Notes under the pieces: model-generated
Database searches by the model: none
Told to the model about the DNA's origin: nothing
Seen by the model: only the letters and a program-made list of their open reading frames with translations
DNA from: Gammaproteobacteria bacterium
Lineage (GTDB): Bacteria > Pseudomonadota > Gammaproteobacteria > HTCC5015
Length of the DNA: 64,000 nucleotides
NCBI GenBank assembly: GCA_028284675.1
Contig: JANQRI010000014.1
Location: forward strand, 21,797-85,796
Direction of reading: 5' to 3'
Part shown: positions 17,087 to 24,773 of the stretch, one piece after another
Position numbering within the stretch: the stretch's first letter is position 1
Layout of the letters: each line of letters starts with the position of its first letter
Made by a program: the position numbers and the translations under genes

Positions 17087-17440
17087 AACATCAACCTCAC
17101 AAAACCATTACACATAATAAACAATGCATGGCCCAATGGAGCACCGGAGCCGATATTCCATCATCAGCCATGCATTGCAACAGGTGGTAACAGTTTATAC
17201 GTATATCATACTAAGTAAAGTGACTATTCAAAATGAATTTTTAATGAAAGAATTATTTACAAAAGAAAATAAAAATTCTTTGGAGGTATTCTCAAAACAC
17301 AACTTTTTAATAATTTTATAATAAAAATGTAACCCAAAAGTCATAAAAATACAGTTGCCATCATCACCACGACGTAATGAATACGAGTGCTTCAGTTCAC
17401 CGATACGCCATCCTCTAGGGCGCAATGAATACGAAACACT
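17087..17440. other. Intergenic region: leader hairpin plus duplicated 3' end
   Basis: No convincing gene is present. The left part is the leader of the VPLPA-CTERM gene, with a long inverted repeat. The middle (about 17215-17330) is AT-rich. The right part holds an imperfect copy of the 3' end of the coiled-coil gene. A 65-codon plus-strand reading frame in the AT-rich part has no recognisable features. Confidence 0.6.
17122..17177 (-). promoter_or_regulatory. Leader inverted repeat upstream of VPLPA-CTERM gene
   Basis: CAATGCATGGC (17122-17132) and GCCATGCATTG (17167-17177) are perfect 11-base inverted repeats separated by 34 bases. An inner pair, ATGGA and TCCAT, can extend the stem across a small internal loop. 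It lies 35-90 bases before the start codon, so it could fold in the mRNA leader or bind a regulator. Each arm also contains the palindrome ATGCAT. Function is unknown. Confidence 0.6.
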
Positions 17441-17466
17441 TCAGTGCATCGATACACCTTCCTCTC
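17375..17466. repeat. Imperfect direct duplication of a ~45-base segment
   Basis: AATGAATACGAGTGCTTCAG... near 17375-17418 and AATGAATACGAAACACTTCA... near 17424-17466 are imperfect tandem copies (shared AATGAATACGA, CTTCAGT, CGATAC, CC, TCCTCT). The second copy spans the stop codon and last codons of the coiled-coil protein gene, so the first looks like a decayed duplicate of that 3' end. Confidence 0.6.
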
Positions 17467-18037
17467 CGGCTTGTGCAATCGGCTCAACCTGCAAATCCTC
17501 TATCCGATACTGATATTCCTGCGCCATATTCTCGATCTGTACCTTTTTGAGCCGGGTAAACGGCTCAGCCTTCTTAATAGAAGCCCAAACGCCTTTTTTC
17601 TGGTAGCTGTTCAACAGCTCCAGGTTAACCTGATATAGCTCTTTGTTATTATTCACACACAGCTGCAAATTCTCCGAGTACTGACCCAACATATTTTCAT
17701 TACCGGAGTTCTTTAATTGCAACTCATTATATTGCTGCCTAAGCTCAGACAATACATCAGCAAACTGCTGGTTGCGTTGTTGCAGACTCTTAACCTTGCC
17801 GGATAGCTTTTTATTACCCTTTTCTGACTTAGTAAGCTTTACCTGCATATCTGACTTCAACGCTTCCAACTCTTTTTTGAGCCGGATATTCTCCTGTTGC
17901 AGCGCATTCTTCTCTGCATTGACCTGGCGCAACATATACTGCGCTCTTGCAATCGCATCCTGCCCTTGAGCAAAACCTATAACCGGCATCACAAGCAATC
18001 CGGATAAAATAAAACACACGCCGTATACTTTTTTCAT
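17441..18037 (-). CDS. Secreted coiled-coil protein of the TPS-Ton cluster
   Basis: About 198 residues from the ATG at 18037, which has AGGAG upstream; the open frame extends further, but those codons lack a ribosome site. A signal peptide (MKKVYGVCFILSGLLVMPVIGFA) is followed by a long heptad coiled coil (about residues 25-125, e.g. RQVNAEKNALQQENIRLKKE) and a conserved-looking segment (YQVNLELLNSYQKKGVWASI, EPFTRLKKVQIENMAQEYQY). It resembles periplasmic coiled-coil scaffolds; no enzyme motif is seen. It is the last gene of the minus-strand series after the porin, 80 bases downstream. Role unknown; position suggests that it works with the Ton/porin components. Confidence 0.75.
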   Translation of the reverse strand: MKKVYGVCFILSGLLVMPVIGFAQGQDAIARAQYMLRQVNAEKNALQQENIRLKKELEALKSDMQVKLTKSEKGNKKLSGKVKSLQQRNQQFADVLSELRQQYNELQLKNSGNENMLGQYSENLQLCVNNNKELYQVNLELLNSYQKKGVWASIKKAEPFTRLKKVQIENMAQEYQYRIEDLQVEPIAQAGEEGVSMH

Positions 18038-18118
18038 TTGATTAACTCCTCTGCATATGCAGATCTCACTAAAAAATTCTGTCAACCCGGCAGTACAATA
18101 AAAACCTGAGATCACCCT

Positions 18119-19831
18119 CTAAAACTTAACATTCAAATCAACCTGCCAAATATCCACACCCAACGGCGGACCGTCTATTTCATTAGAGCTCAGTAAGCGC
18201 ATCCGCAACCAGGTATTCTCCGCCAAACCATACTGTCCGGTTAAAATATAACCCTCGCCGTCAGTGCCGCCCAAGTGAAAATCCGAATCGGTAAACGCAT
18301 CCAATACCGCGTCCCTTTCCAGCTCTTTATACGCAAGCGACACCTGCCAGTCATAACGCTTTTTAATTTTCGGCCAGCCCACTGTTACCTTAAGTTGATA
18401 ACCGTCGGTTTTCTCCTCAATCAGCGCACCGGTACGTTGAAATATTTCATCTCTGTCATAACCGACATTTTTTACAATATTGGCTTCAATAATAATCTGG
18501 GTCGGTACAAAATTGGCAATATCATAAGCAAGCGTCAAATCGATCAGATTGTAATCAGACGCCAACGCCGCCAATTCAGTATTGGGATCAGCATCATTGC
18601 GTATATCAAACAAGGTATTGCCTTTTTGCACAAAATCCGGTGCGGTAAAATCCAGCAGTTCACTGCCGAAGTTATTGAGTCTGCCCTCAATATTTCGATA
18701 ATCATAATACGCCAGCCCCATTCTCAACCGGTTCTGATTTAACCAGGTGTAATGAAAACCCAGCTGCAAACCGAATAACCACTTGTCTTTTGAACTCAAC
18801 TCAATCTCTTCCAAAGGCAGTACACCTAAAGTGATAAATGGGTCAAACTGTATATCGGAATCAAACAAATCATTTGACCTGCGGGGCCAGTAACTGGCTG
18901 CAATTCCCTCGAAATTCAGATCATCATCCCATACCAGATCGGTGCTGAACCATGGGTTCGGCATACGCCCCAACCAAAGCTCCCAGTTTTTTGGCGCAGT
19001 TTGATGTTTGATATAAGCCCGATCCAAAGAAATATCTGAAGACGTAAACGAATCACCCAGCGTGACGTTTGCTGATACCGGGTTATTGCTGCTACCGGTT
19101 ACCAACCGCGTGACCGCAGTCCAACCTTCGGTGATTTTTGCCTTCAACCCCAGCCGGGCACGCAAACGCATCCGGCTCCTGTCCTCAGTGGTATTCAAAA
19201 ACGCATCCGTGCCAGCCAAAATCGTGCCACCGGCATCATTGATCGCATTGATATCCAGATACTGTGTTGAATTATCCTCCGAAAACCCCTCAAGCTGCCC
19301 GCGGAAACGAATATCTCCAGACCAACTGATGCGCTTTATCCAGGCCGGCCACGCGCCCGGCACACCCCAGCGCTCATTTTTAGCCTGACCCAACACATCT
19401 TTACTGACGTCCTCTTTTAAACCGATACGCACTTCATCCCTGATCTGATCCCGAATATGTTTCGGGATATAAGGCACCCTGACAACACCGGGCTCTTGTT
19501 TTTCCGGAGCATCCTTGTCGGATTCCGGCACCACTTCCGTCACCGCACCAAATTTATCAACTGCCTCCTGCTCAGCCCTTTTTATCAATTCCCTGGCCTG
19601 ATCTTTATCCAATATACCTTCCTCAACCAGGAGTTTAATCAACCGCTCGGTTTTGGTTTGTAACTTATAAAGCTCCTTGCCATCCAATAGCACTTCTGAA
19701 TCCTGCTGCTCAGCAATAACTGGAGCAGACATTGTTATGATTATGCCTGTTAACAAAATGGCTGTTCTGAATATATTCACTTTACTTTCGCCCGCGATGA
19801 ATAATTGCTTATTAATTGATTCTGAATGCAT
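18119..19831 (-). CDS. Putative outer-membrane porin with N-terminal periplasmic helix
   Basis: About 570 residues. After a signal peptide (TAILLTGIIITMSAPVIA) comes a short helical region (KTERLIKLLVEEGILDKDQARELIKRAEQEA) and the VRVPYIPKHIRDQIRDEVRIGLKEDV segment characteristic of the Porin_5/'putative porin' family, then a beta barrel of about 16 strands ending VDIWQVDLNVKF with a terminal phenylalanine for BAM recognition. The barrel includes SWSGDIRFRGQLEGF and WELWLGRMPNPWFSTD. The helix may contact peptidoglycan or a partner. It starts two bases after the tonB stop codon, so the genes are coupled; the start may be ATG 19831 or an internal GTG 16 codons later. The transported substrate is unknown. 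Confidence 0.88.
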   Translation of the reverse strand: MHSESINKQLFIAGESKVNIFRTAILLTGIIITMSAPVIAEQQDSEVLLDGKELYKLQTKTERLIKLLVEEGILDKDQARELIKRAEQEAVDKFGAVTEVVPESDKDAPEKQEPGVVRVPYIPKHIRDQIRDEVRIGLKEDVSKDVLGQAKNERWGVPGAWPAWIKRISWSGDIRFRGQLEGFSEDNSTQYLDINAINDAGGTILAGTDAFLNTTEDRSRMRLRARLGLKAKITEGWTAVTRLVTGSSNNPVSANVTLGDSFTSSDISLDRAYIKHQTAPKNWELWLGRMPNPWFSTDLVWDDDLNFEGIAASYWPRRSNDLFDSDIQFDPFITLGVLPLEEIELSSKDKWLFGLQLGFHYTWLNQNRLRMGLAYYDYRNIEGRLNNFGSELLDFTAPDFVQKGNTLFDIRNDADPNTELAALASDYNLIDLTLAYDIANFVPTQIIIEANIVKNVGYDRDEIFQRTGALIEEKTDGYQLKVTVGWPKIKKRYDWQVSLAYKELERDAVLDAFTDSDFHLGGTDGEGYILTGQYGLAENTWLRMRLLSSNEIDGPPLGVDIWQVDLNVKF

Positions 19832-19833
19832 GT

Positions 19834-20457
19834 TTATATTCTGGATTTAATTCTTAGTTTTATCGGTTGCGGCATCTCCAGAGGCGGCGTATCGAAATTA
19901 TCCAAACGCGCCAGCGCCAGCTCCAGGAAATCCCGCACCTGCGCATCCCCGGATTGCTGCACGACTTCATATTGTGACAATTTACCGCTTTCTGACACCC
20001 AAAGTTTTAAAATAACCACATAGTTCAAATGCTTGAGCTGCTCATCATCCAGCACCAGCTGGGTAATCATCTGCTGCAATTTACCGGCATATCCGCCTCC
20101 CAGTATTCCTCGTCCGCCTTTTCTACCGACCAATCCAAAACTGTCTCCGCCGGCAGCCCCGTCAGCGTCCAGCCCAAGACTCTCACCTACAGGCGCATCA
20201 TTTACCTGATCCGGCATTGGCTCATCCATCTCTTCAATAATTTCCTCTTCTTCAATTTCAGGTTCAACCTCCGGTTCCGGTGGTGGCGGCGGCGGTGGTG
20301 GCGGTGTAATTAAAGTAATCTGTTGCACCACTTTTTTTTGCTGAGGGTCATCCTCCAATAATGAACCCAAAAAATAAACCACAGCAGCTGTAATCAAGAC
20401 GACCACACCCACACCGACCAGGAGTGGCAAATAGCGCTTCCAACGAATGTTAGCCAT
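19834..20457 (-). CDS. tonB: TonB-type energy transducer
   Basis: A 207-residue protein with TonB architecture: short cytoplasmic N-terminus, one transmembrane helix (LPLLVGVGVVVLITAAVVYFL, about residues 10-30), a proline/glutamate-rich spacer with a run of nine prolines then EPEVEPEIEEEE, a glycine-rich stretch, and a C-terminal TonB domain (LNYVVILKLWVSESGKLSQY through PIKLRIKSRI). It carries proton-motive energy from the ExbB/ExbD motor across the periplasm to an outer-membrane partner. No TonB-dependent receptor is encoded nearby; the adjacent candidates are TpsB and the porin. It lies 46 bases after exbD. Confidence 0.92.
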   Translation of the reverse strand: MANIRWKRYLPLLVGVGVVVLITAAVVYFLGSLLEDDPQQKKVVQQITLITPPPPPPPPPEPEVEPEIEEEEIIEEMDEPMPDQVNDAPVGESLGLDADGAAGGDSFGLVGRKGGRGILGGGYAGKLQQMITQLVLDDEQLKHLNYVVILKLWVSESGKLSQYEVVQQSGDAQVRDFLELALARLDNFDTPPLEMPQPIKLRIKSRI

Positions 20458-20503
20458 ACCGCTGAAAAACTATTGGGTACTCAGACATTGCACCAGTGCA
20501 CTT

Positions 20504-20908
20504 TTATTTCACCAGCTTCTTTGTCACCAGACCCAGCTGACTGATCTCCAGTCGCCCAACCAGATCCAGAACATCGACAACACGCTGATATTGTATTTGC
20601 GCATCTGCTTTTACAACCACCGGCAAATCCGGATTAACGGCTTTATACTGTCTGAGCAGGGACTCCAGCTCTTCAAGAGTAACCGGGTAAGTATCAAGAT
20701 ATATCGTACCGTCCTGGGTTATCGTGATCGCTTTGGTTTGCGGTTTGGATAAGCTCGGGGTTGCACTGGCTTTCGGCAGGTTAACGGTAATCCCCTGCAC
20801 TGTTGCAGTTGTCATAATAATAAAAATCAATAACAGTACATAAGCAAGATCAAGCATCGGTGTGATATTGATCTCATCATATGGTTCATTGTCTTCTTGT
20901 GCTTTCAT
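20504..20908 (-). CDS. exbD: ExbD/TolR-family biopolymer transport protein
   Basis: A 134-residue protein with one N-terminal transmembrane helix carrying the proton-relay aspartate in NITPMLDLAYVLLLIFIIM (D20) and a periplasmic TolR-like domain (VNLPKASATP, ITITQDGTIYLDTYPV, VVVKADAQIQYQRVVDVLDL). This is the standard ExbD layout. With the ExbB-type fusion immediately upstream (50-base gap) and TonB downstream it should form the ion-driven stator/rotor complex. Expected in the inner membrane. Confidence 0.93.
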   Translation of the reverse strand: MKAQEDNEPYDEINITPMLDLAYVLLLIFIIMTTATVQGITVNLPKASATPSLSKPQTKAITITQDGTIYLDTYPVTLEELESLLRQYKAVNPDLPVVVKADAQIQYQRVVDVLDLVGRLEISQLGLVTKKLVK

Positions 20909-20958
20909 GGCCAGCCTTTAATTTTTTAATCACTCATCCATGAATCATCCTGAATAAA

Positions 20959-22764
20959 CTAACCGTAGTATTCAGCGATTTTGGTTACAAACTCATCGAC
21001 AAATACCCGCATGTCTGCAATAACATCCTTAATTCTGGCACCCAAATAGTTGTATCCAAACAATGCCGGTATCGCAACGGCCAGGCCCGCAACGGTTGCG
21101 AGCAACGCTGCGGCCATGCCCGGCGCAATAGTGGCTATATTGACATCTCCGGAAGCCGCAATTGCCGCAAAAGTGATCATCACACCGACCACCGTACCCA
21201 GCAAACCCAGAAAAGGACCGCCACTGATCGCAATTGTCAGTAAAACCATTTGCGCATTGAGTTTTTGTATTTCACGCACCAGAAAAGCATCCATTGATGC
21301 CCGAATCGTTTCCACAGCCTGCGGCGTCAGGCTGCTTGCCTGCGCTCCGACCGCAGTACCGATACGAAAGCGAACCTCTTTTAAACCCTTATGGTACAAA
21401 TGATATATTGGTGAACTCTGAAAATGATCATGCTTACCGAAAATAGCCTGAGTAATCGGAGAGCCCTCCAGTTCTTTTTCCTCTTCATCTTCCTCATGAT
21501 CCAATAATGCCGGATCACTATTCCCCAGCTCAGCATACTTCTGCATAAACGCACGGTTATCTTCCTGAATACGCCTCAAGTACAAACCTTTCGCAACCAT
21601 AACCACCCAGCTGATTATCGCCATAATGAACAGCAAAAAGATCACAACCCAACCATCGTGGGTCATGTTTTTCAAAATCACCACCATATACGAACTACCA
21701 CCGGCATTGCCTAACTGCTCAGCCTCGTTCGCACGTAACAATAAATCCTGCGGGCCCTGGTTTTTTGCAGCCAACTGCAACCATGAACCGCTTCTGGCTT
21801 TATTGGAAACCTGCAACTCATCCAGTTCACCGGTAATGTAGTTCGTGCCTTCCACCGAAGCACCGATATAGATCGGTCCGGCTATTTCCGGCACCTCAGC
21901 CTGGATAGATGCCAGCTCAGTACCGTTCACAAAAACAGACAAACTGTTTTGTGTCACGGTCAAGCCAACATGTTGCCAGACATCCGGGGTTAGCGGCGCG
22001 GTGCGTGGAGTTTCAAAAACCTGGCTGTCATTACTCAACCGGGCATACAGTGCCGACTGATCAACACCCAGAATCAAGGTATTGACCCCGTCAGTACGGT
22101 ATATTAAATACCCATCCTGTTGTACACCTGATGTCTTCAGCCAGGCCGAAAAAGTCATTCCATTTGCTGGCAACAAACGTAAGGACGGGCTGTCCGGAAG
22201 AGTTAACGCACTACCCTCTGCCAATGTAACACCCGCCCCGATTAATGATGCCGGATTCGGCACGGCACTCATATCCTGAATATTATTTGCATATGCAGTT
22301 TCATCCAGCGGCAAACCCTGAATCTCTTCAAAATGATGCACTGCCACCTGGGCAACATCATAAGTACCTCCGGACTCAGCATTATTCACCGCCTCCGGAT
22401 TACCGTAATACATCCAGATTTTTTCGGTATTGATGCCACCGGTCAGTTGCGGCACCTTAACCCAGACAAACATCAGCTGGTTAACCAAATCAAACTGTTC
22501 GATATGATGCGTCAACGGGGTTTTATCATCACCTGCAACAAAACGCAGATCGCTTAAGTTTTCATTTAGCAGGAAAAAATCCGGAAAGTTGCCCGAGTGC
22601 AACCTTAACAACACCGGCACCTCAGCCAGTGATTCATTGACAGCCGCACCGGTTGACGAGGTATCCAATGTAATCGGCAAACGATAAGGCCAGCTGTCAT
22701 TCCACCAGGCCAATGCCGGACCCGGCAATACAAAAACCATTAAAGCAATCATGATTACGCGCAT
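20959..22764 (-). CDS. DUF2341-LamG-ExbB/TolQ fusion protein
   Basis: A 601-residue fusion. Signal peptide 1-19; DUF2341 domain about 20-130 (WWNDSWPYRLPITLD opening, FVWVKVPQL, IWMYYGNPEA); a LamG/concanavalin-like domain about 170-325 (MTFSAWLKTSG, WQHVGLTVTQNSLSVFVNG, ITGELDELQVSNKAR); transmembrane helix about 372-392; cytoplasmic acidic linker; then a MotA/TolQ/ExbB domain with two helices (about 503-532 with GGPFLGLLGTVVGVM, and 549-572). So an ExbB-like motor subunit carries a large periplasmic, potentially ligand- or glycan-binding head. It follows tpsB by about 98 bases and precedes exbD. Such fusions are known in databases, but the role of the head is not known to me. Confidence 0.9.
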   Translation of the reverse strand: MRVIMIALMVFVLPGPALAWWNDSWPYRLPITLDTSSTGAAVNESLAEVPVLLRLHSGNFPDFFLLNENLSDLRFVAGDDKTPLTHHIEQFDLVNQLMFVWVKVPQLTGGINTEKIWMYYGNPEAVNNAESGGTYDVAQVAVHHFEEIQGLPLDETAYANNIQDMSAVPNPASLIGAGVTLAEGSALTLPDSPSLRLLPANGMTFSAWLKTSGVQQDGYLIYRTDGVNTLILGVDQSALYARLSNDSQVFETPRTAPLTPDVWQHVGLTVTQNSLSVFVNGTELASIQAEVPEIAGPIYIGASVEGTNYITGELDELQVSNKARSGSWLQLAAKNQGPQDLLLRANEAEQLGNAGGSSYMVVILKNMTHDGWVVIFLLFIMAIISWVVMVAKGLYLRRIQEDNRAFMQKYAELGNSDPALLDHEEDEEEKELEGSPITQAIFGKHDHFQSSPIYHLYHKGLKEVRFRIGTAVGAQASSLTPQAVETIRASMDAFLVREIQKLNAQMVLLTIAISGGPFLGLLGTVVGVMITFAAIAASGDVNIATIAPGMAAALLATVAGLAVAIPALFGYNYLGARIKDVIADMRVFVDEFVTKIAEYYG

Positions 22765-22862
22765 GGCACCGCCCTTATCTGTAGAGTACGAATCGACTGT
22801 GTCGGTATCGCAACATTTTTAAGCACACACTCTTTATGTATACAATTCAGATGACATCAGGA

Positions 22863-24629
22863 TTAAAACGCATAACGTAACTGAAAAACCGTTCTGCTCT
22901 CACCTTCTTCAATATCACCACTTTCATTACAAGCACCGTCACAGGCATCCTTAAGCGGATAAGCCCAATCCAGTGAAAACTCCAGACCACCAAAGCCACC
23001 AAACCGCAACCCCAGACCGGCACTGGCCAGTGTGAAGCGATCCGTTTGGTCCGGCAAAGGATTCAGAATCGTCAATTCACCGCCTTCAACAAAGGCCAAT
23101 ACTCTAAAATCCGTCAGGGATTTCACACCTTTAAAAAACCGTGGCGAATAAAACTCAAGGCCCGCATGAACCCCCCGATCACCTAATCGCTGTGATTCCA
23201 GATACCCTCTGATAGTGCCTGAACCGCCAAGGCTTAACTGTTCGTTACTGATCAGGGAGGAGCGGGTAAACTGCAATCTCGCACGGCTGACCAAAGACAT
23301 GCCTGCAGGCAGCGCATCGGTACGCCGGAAATTGGTCTGTAAATAAAAGAAATTAGGCTCACCCTTGAAACGCTTATCTTCAAACTCATCAACACCATTG
23401 CCGATACCACGCAAACCAAAGTAAGTGCCGACGCCAAAGCGGGTCGATGAACTCGGTCGCCGCCAGGTTGCACTATATTGTGCAGACCATAAACCATAAC
23501 TGACCGGCGTCCTGAGACCCTGATCCTCGGGGTTTTCCGGAAACAGCACTTCTTCTTCAACATCTTTATAATCCAGGCCCAAGGTCAACACATGTTGGAA
23601 ATTGGGATTTGAACTCAACGGTCTGACATAGCGCGAGCCGAAAATACTGCTGTCGCCGAGCACCAATAAATTTCCCGATTGATTACCGCCCAGTGTCGCA
23701 ACCTCACTGTCGGAATCCACCAGATAAAACGCCAGGCGACTGCTGCCGCCGACCGGCAATACATAAGTACCGGCAAAAACCCTGACCTCATCGGTTTCTT
23801 CAGGCGCGGTCTGCGCCTGCAATGAAAAACTGTGATATTTATGCCATAAGTTGTCGTAACTGATATTCGCGCTCAGACGGGTTTCTGTCGTATTCGCGGA
23901 ATAGTAATCATTGACTTCGATACTGCCATGCAACGGCAGCGAATCGTTGACTTTTAAATCAATTTCAACAGTACCCGGATCACGCCCGGGCCTTAAAACC
24001 GGCACCACGCGCAAATCCGCACTCAGGGTATTCAGCGCGCTTAGCTCAGATTGCACTGCAGGGATATACAGCGTTTGCCCTGGTGTTAATGACGGCACGC
24101 GCTTTTTAATATCACTGAGTAAAAAATAATCCGAGTCTTTCACCCAAACCCGTGATACCACACCTTCAGTCACACGTAATCTAACCTGACCACCAACAAC
24201 ATTTTGTTCGGGCACATCAACAAATACCGTCGGGTAACCCGCATCACGATATAAAACCTCCAGCGCTTCGGCTGCCTTGTTGACTGTATCAAGGTCCAGA
24301 TCCGGTCCCAGGTAAGAAGCTAAAGCCAGCTGAATTGCCTCAGGCTGTAATAAAGTGATGCCTTCAACTTCGTACTGCCAGATATTAAATTTGGGCGACT
24401 CGGCCGGGGTGGGATTAACGGTTTGAGCGCTTAAATTCTCCGGGCCGGCTTCTGAAAGTGTATCGTCTTCAGTTTCCGCTGCGGAAACTTCCGCCGGCTG
24501 CTGACTACCAGCATTGTCATTTGCAGCGTGAACCGTGCCGCCTAACAGGTATGGCAGCAATATAGCTGGCAAAAAAAACAAAAAAACACAACGAAAAACC
24601 GTTGCGCGCATACTAACGGAGCAATTCAT
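22863..24629 (-). CDS. TpsB outer-membrane transporter (ShlB/FhaC/HecB family)
   Basis: A 588-residue two-partner-secretion translocator. After a signal peptide (FFLPAILLPYLLGGTVHA) and a variable linker come two POTRA domains (about residues 85-160, YEVEGITLLQPEAIQLALASY, and about 160-240, ending TVEIDLKVND). A 16-strand barrel follows with the conserved loop-6 motif as TIRGYLESQRLGDRG and a final FQLRYAF ending in phenylalanine. It recognises the TPS domain of the partner exoprotein in the periplasm and threads it across the outer membrane. The upstream 3833-residue gene is the obvious partner; the gap is 144 bases. Confidence 0.93.
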   Translation of the reverse strand: MNCSVSMRATVFRCVFLFFLPAILLPYLLGGTVHAANDNAGSQQPAEVSAAETEDDTLSEAGPENLSAQTVNPTPAESPKFNIWQYEVEGITLLQPEAIQLALASYLGPDLDLDTVNKAAEALEVLYRDAGYPTVFVDVPEQNVVGGQVRLRVTEGVVSRVWVKDSDYFLLSDIKKRVPSLTPGQTLYIPAVQSELSALNTLSADLRVVPVLRPGRDPGTVEIDLKVNDSLPLHGSIEVNDYYSANTTETRLSANISYDNLWHKYHSFSLQAQTAPEETDEVRVFAGTYVLPVGGSSRLAFYLVDSDSEVATLGGNQSGNLLVLGDSSIFGSRYVRPLSSNPNFQHVLTLGLDYKDVEEEVLFPENPEDQGLRTPVSYGLWSAQYSATWRRPSSSTRFGVGTYFGLRGIGNGVDEFEDKRFKGEPNFFYLQTNFRRTDALPAGMSLVSRARLQFTRSSLISNEQLSLGGSGTIRGYLESQRLGDRGVHAGLEFYSPRFFKGVKSLTDFRVLAFVEGGELTILNPLPDQTDRFTLASAGLGLRFGGFGGLEFSLDWAYPLKDACDGACNESGDIEEGESRTVFQLRYAF

Positions 24630-24773
24630 AATGAAGCGATACTTCTATAAGGATGCCGGGCAGAACAAAATAACGGGCGAAAGTATAATTGTTCAGCACA
24701 AATAGAAATTTGAAGTTTTTATTACATTTTTGTGACGTGCATATGCGCTTACTCATATTAAACGCCACAGAGC

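Noticed and set aside
17124..17321. 65-codon plus-strand ORF in the AT-rich intergenic region
   Set aside because: No ribosome site, no recognisable features, and it overlaps the leader inverted repeat.
20283..20310. GGT/GGC repeat tract as a possible regulatory microsatellite
   Set aside because: It encodes the polyproline run of TonB, which is normal for the family spacer.
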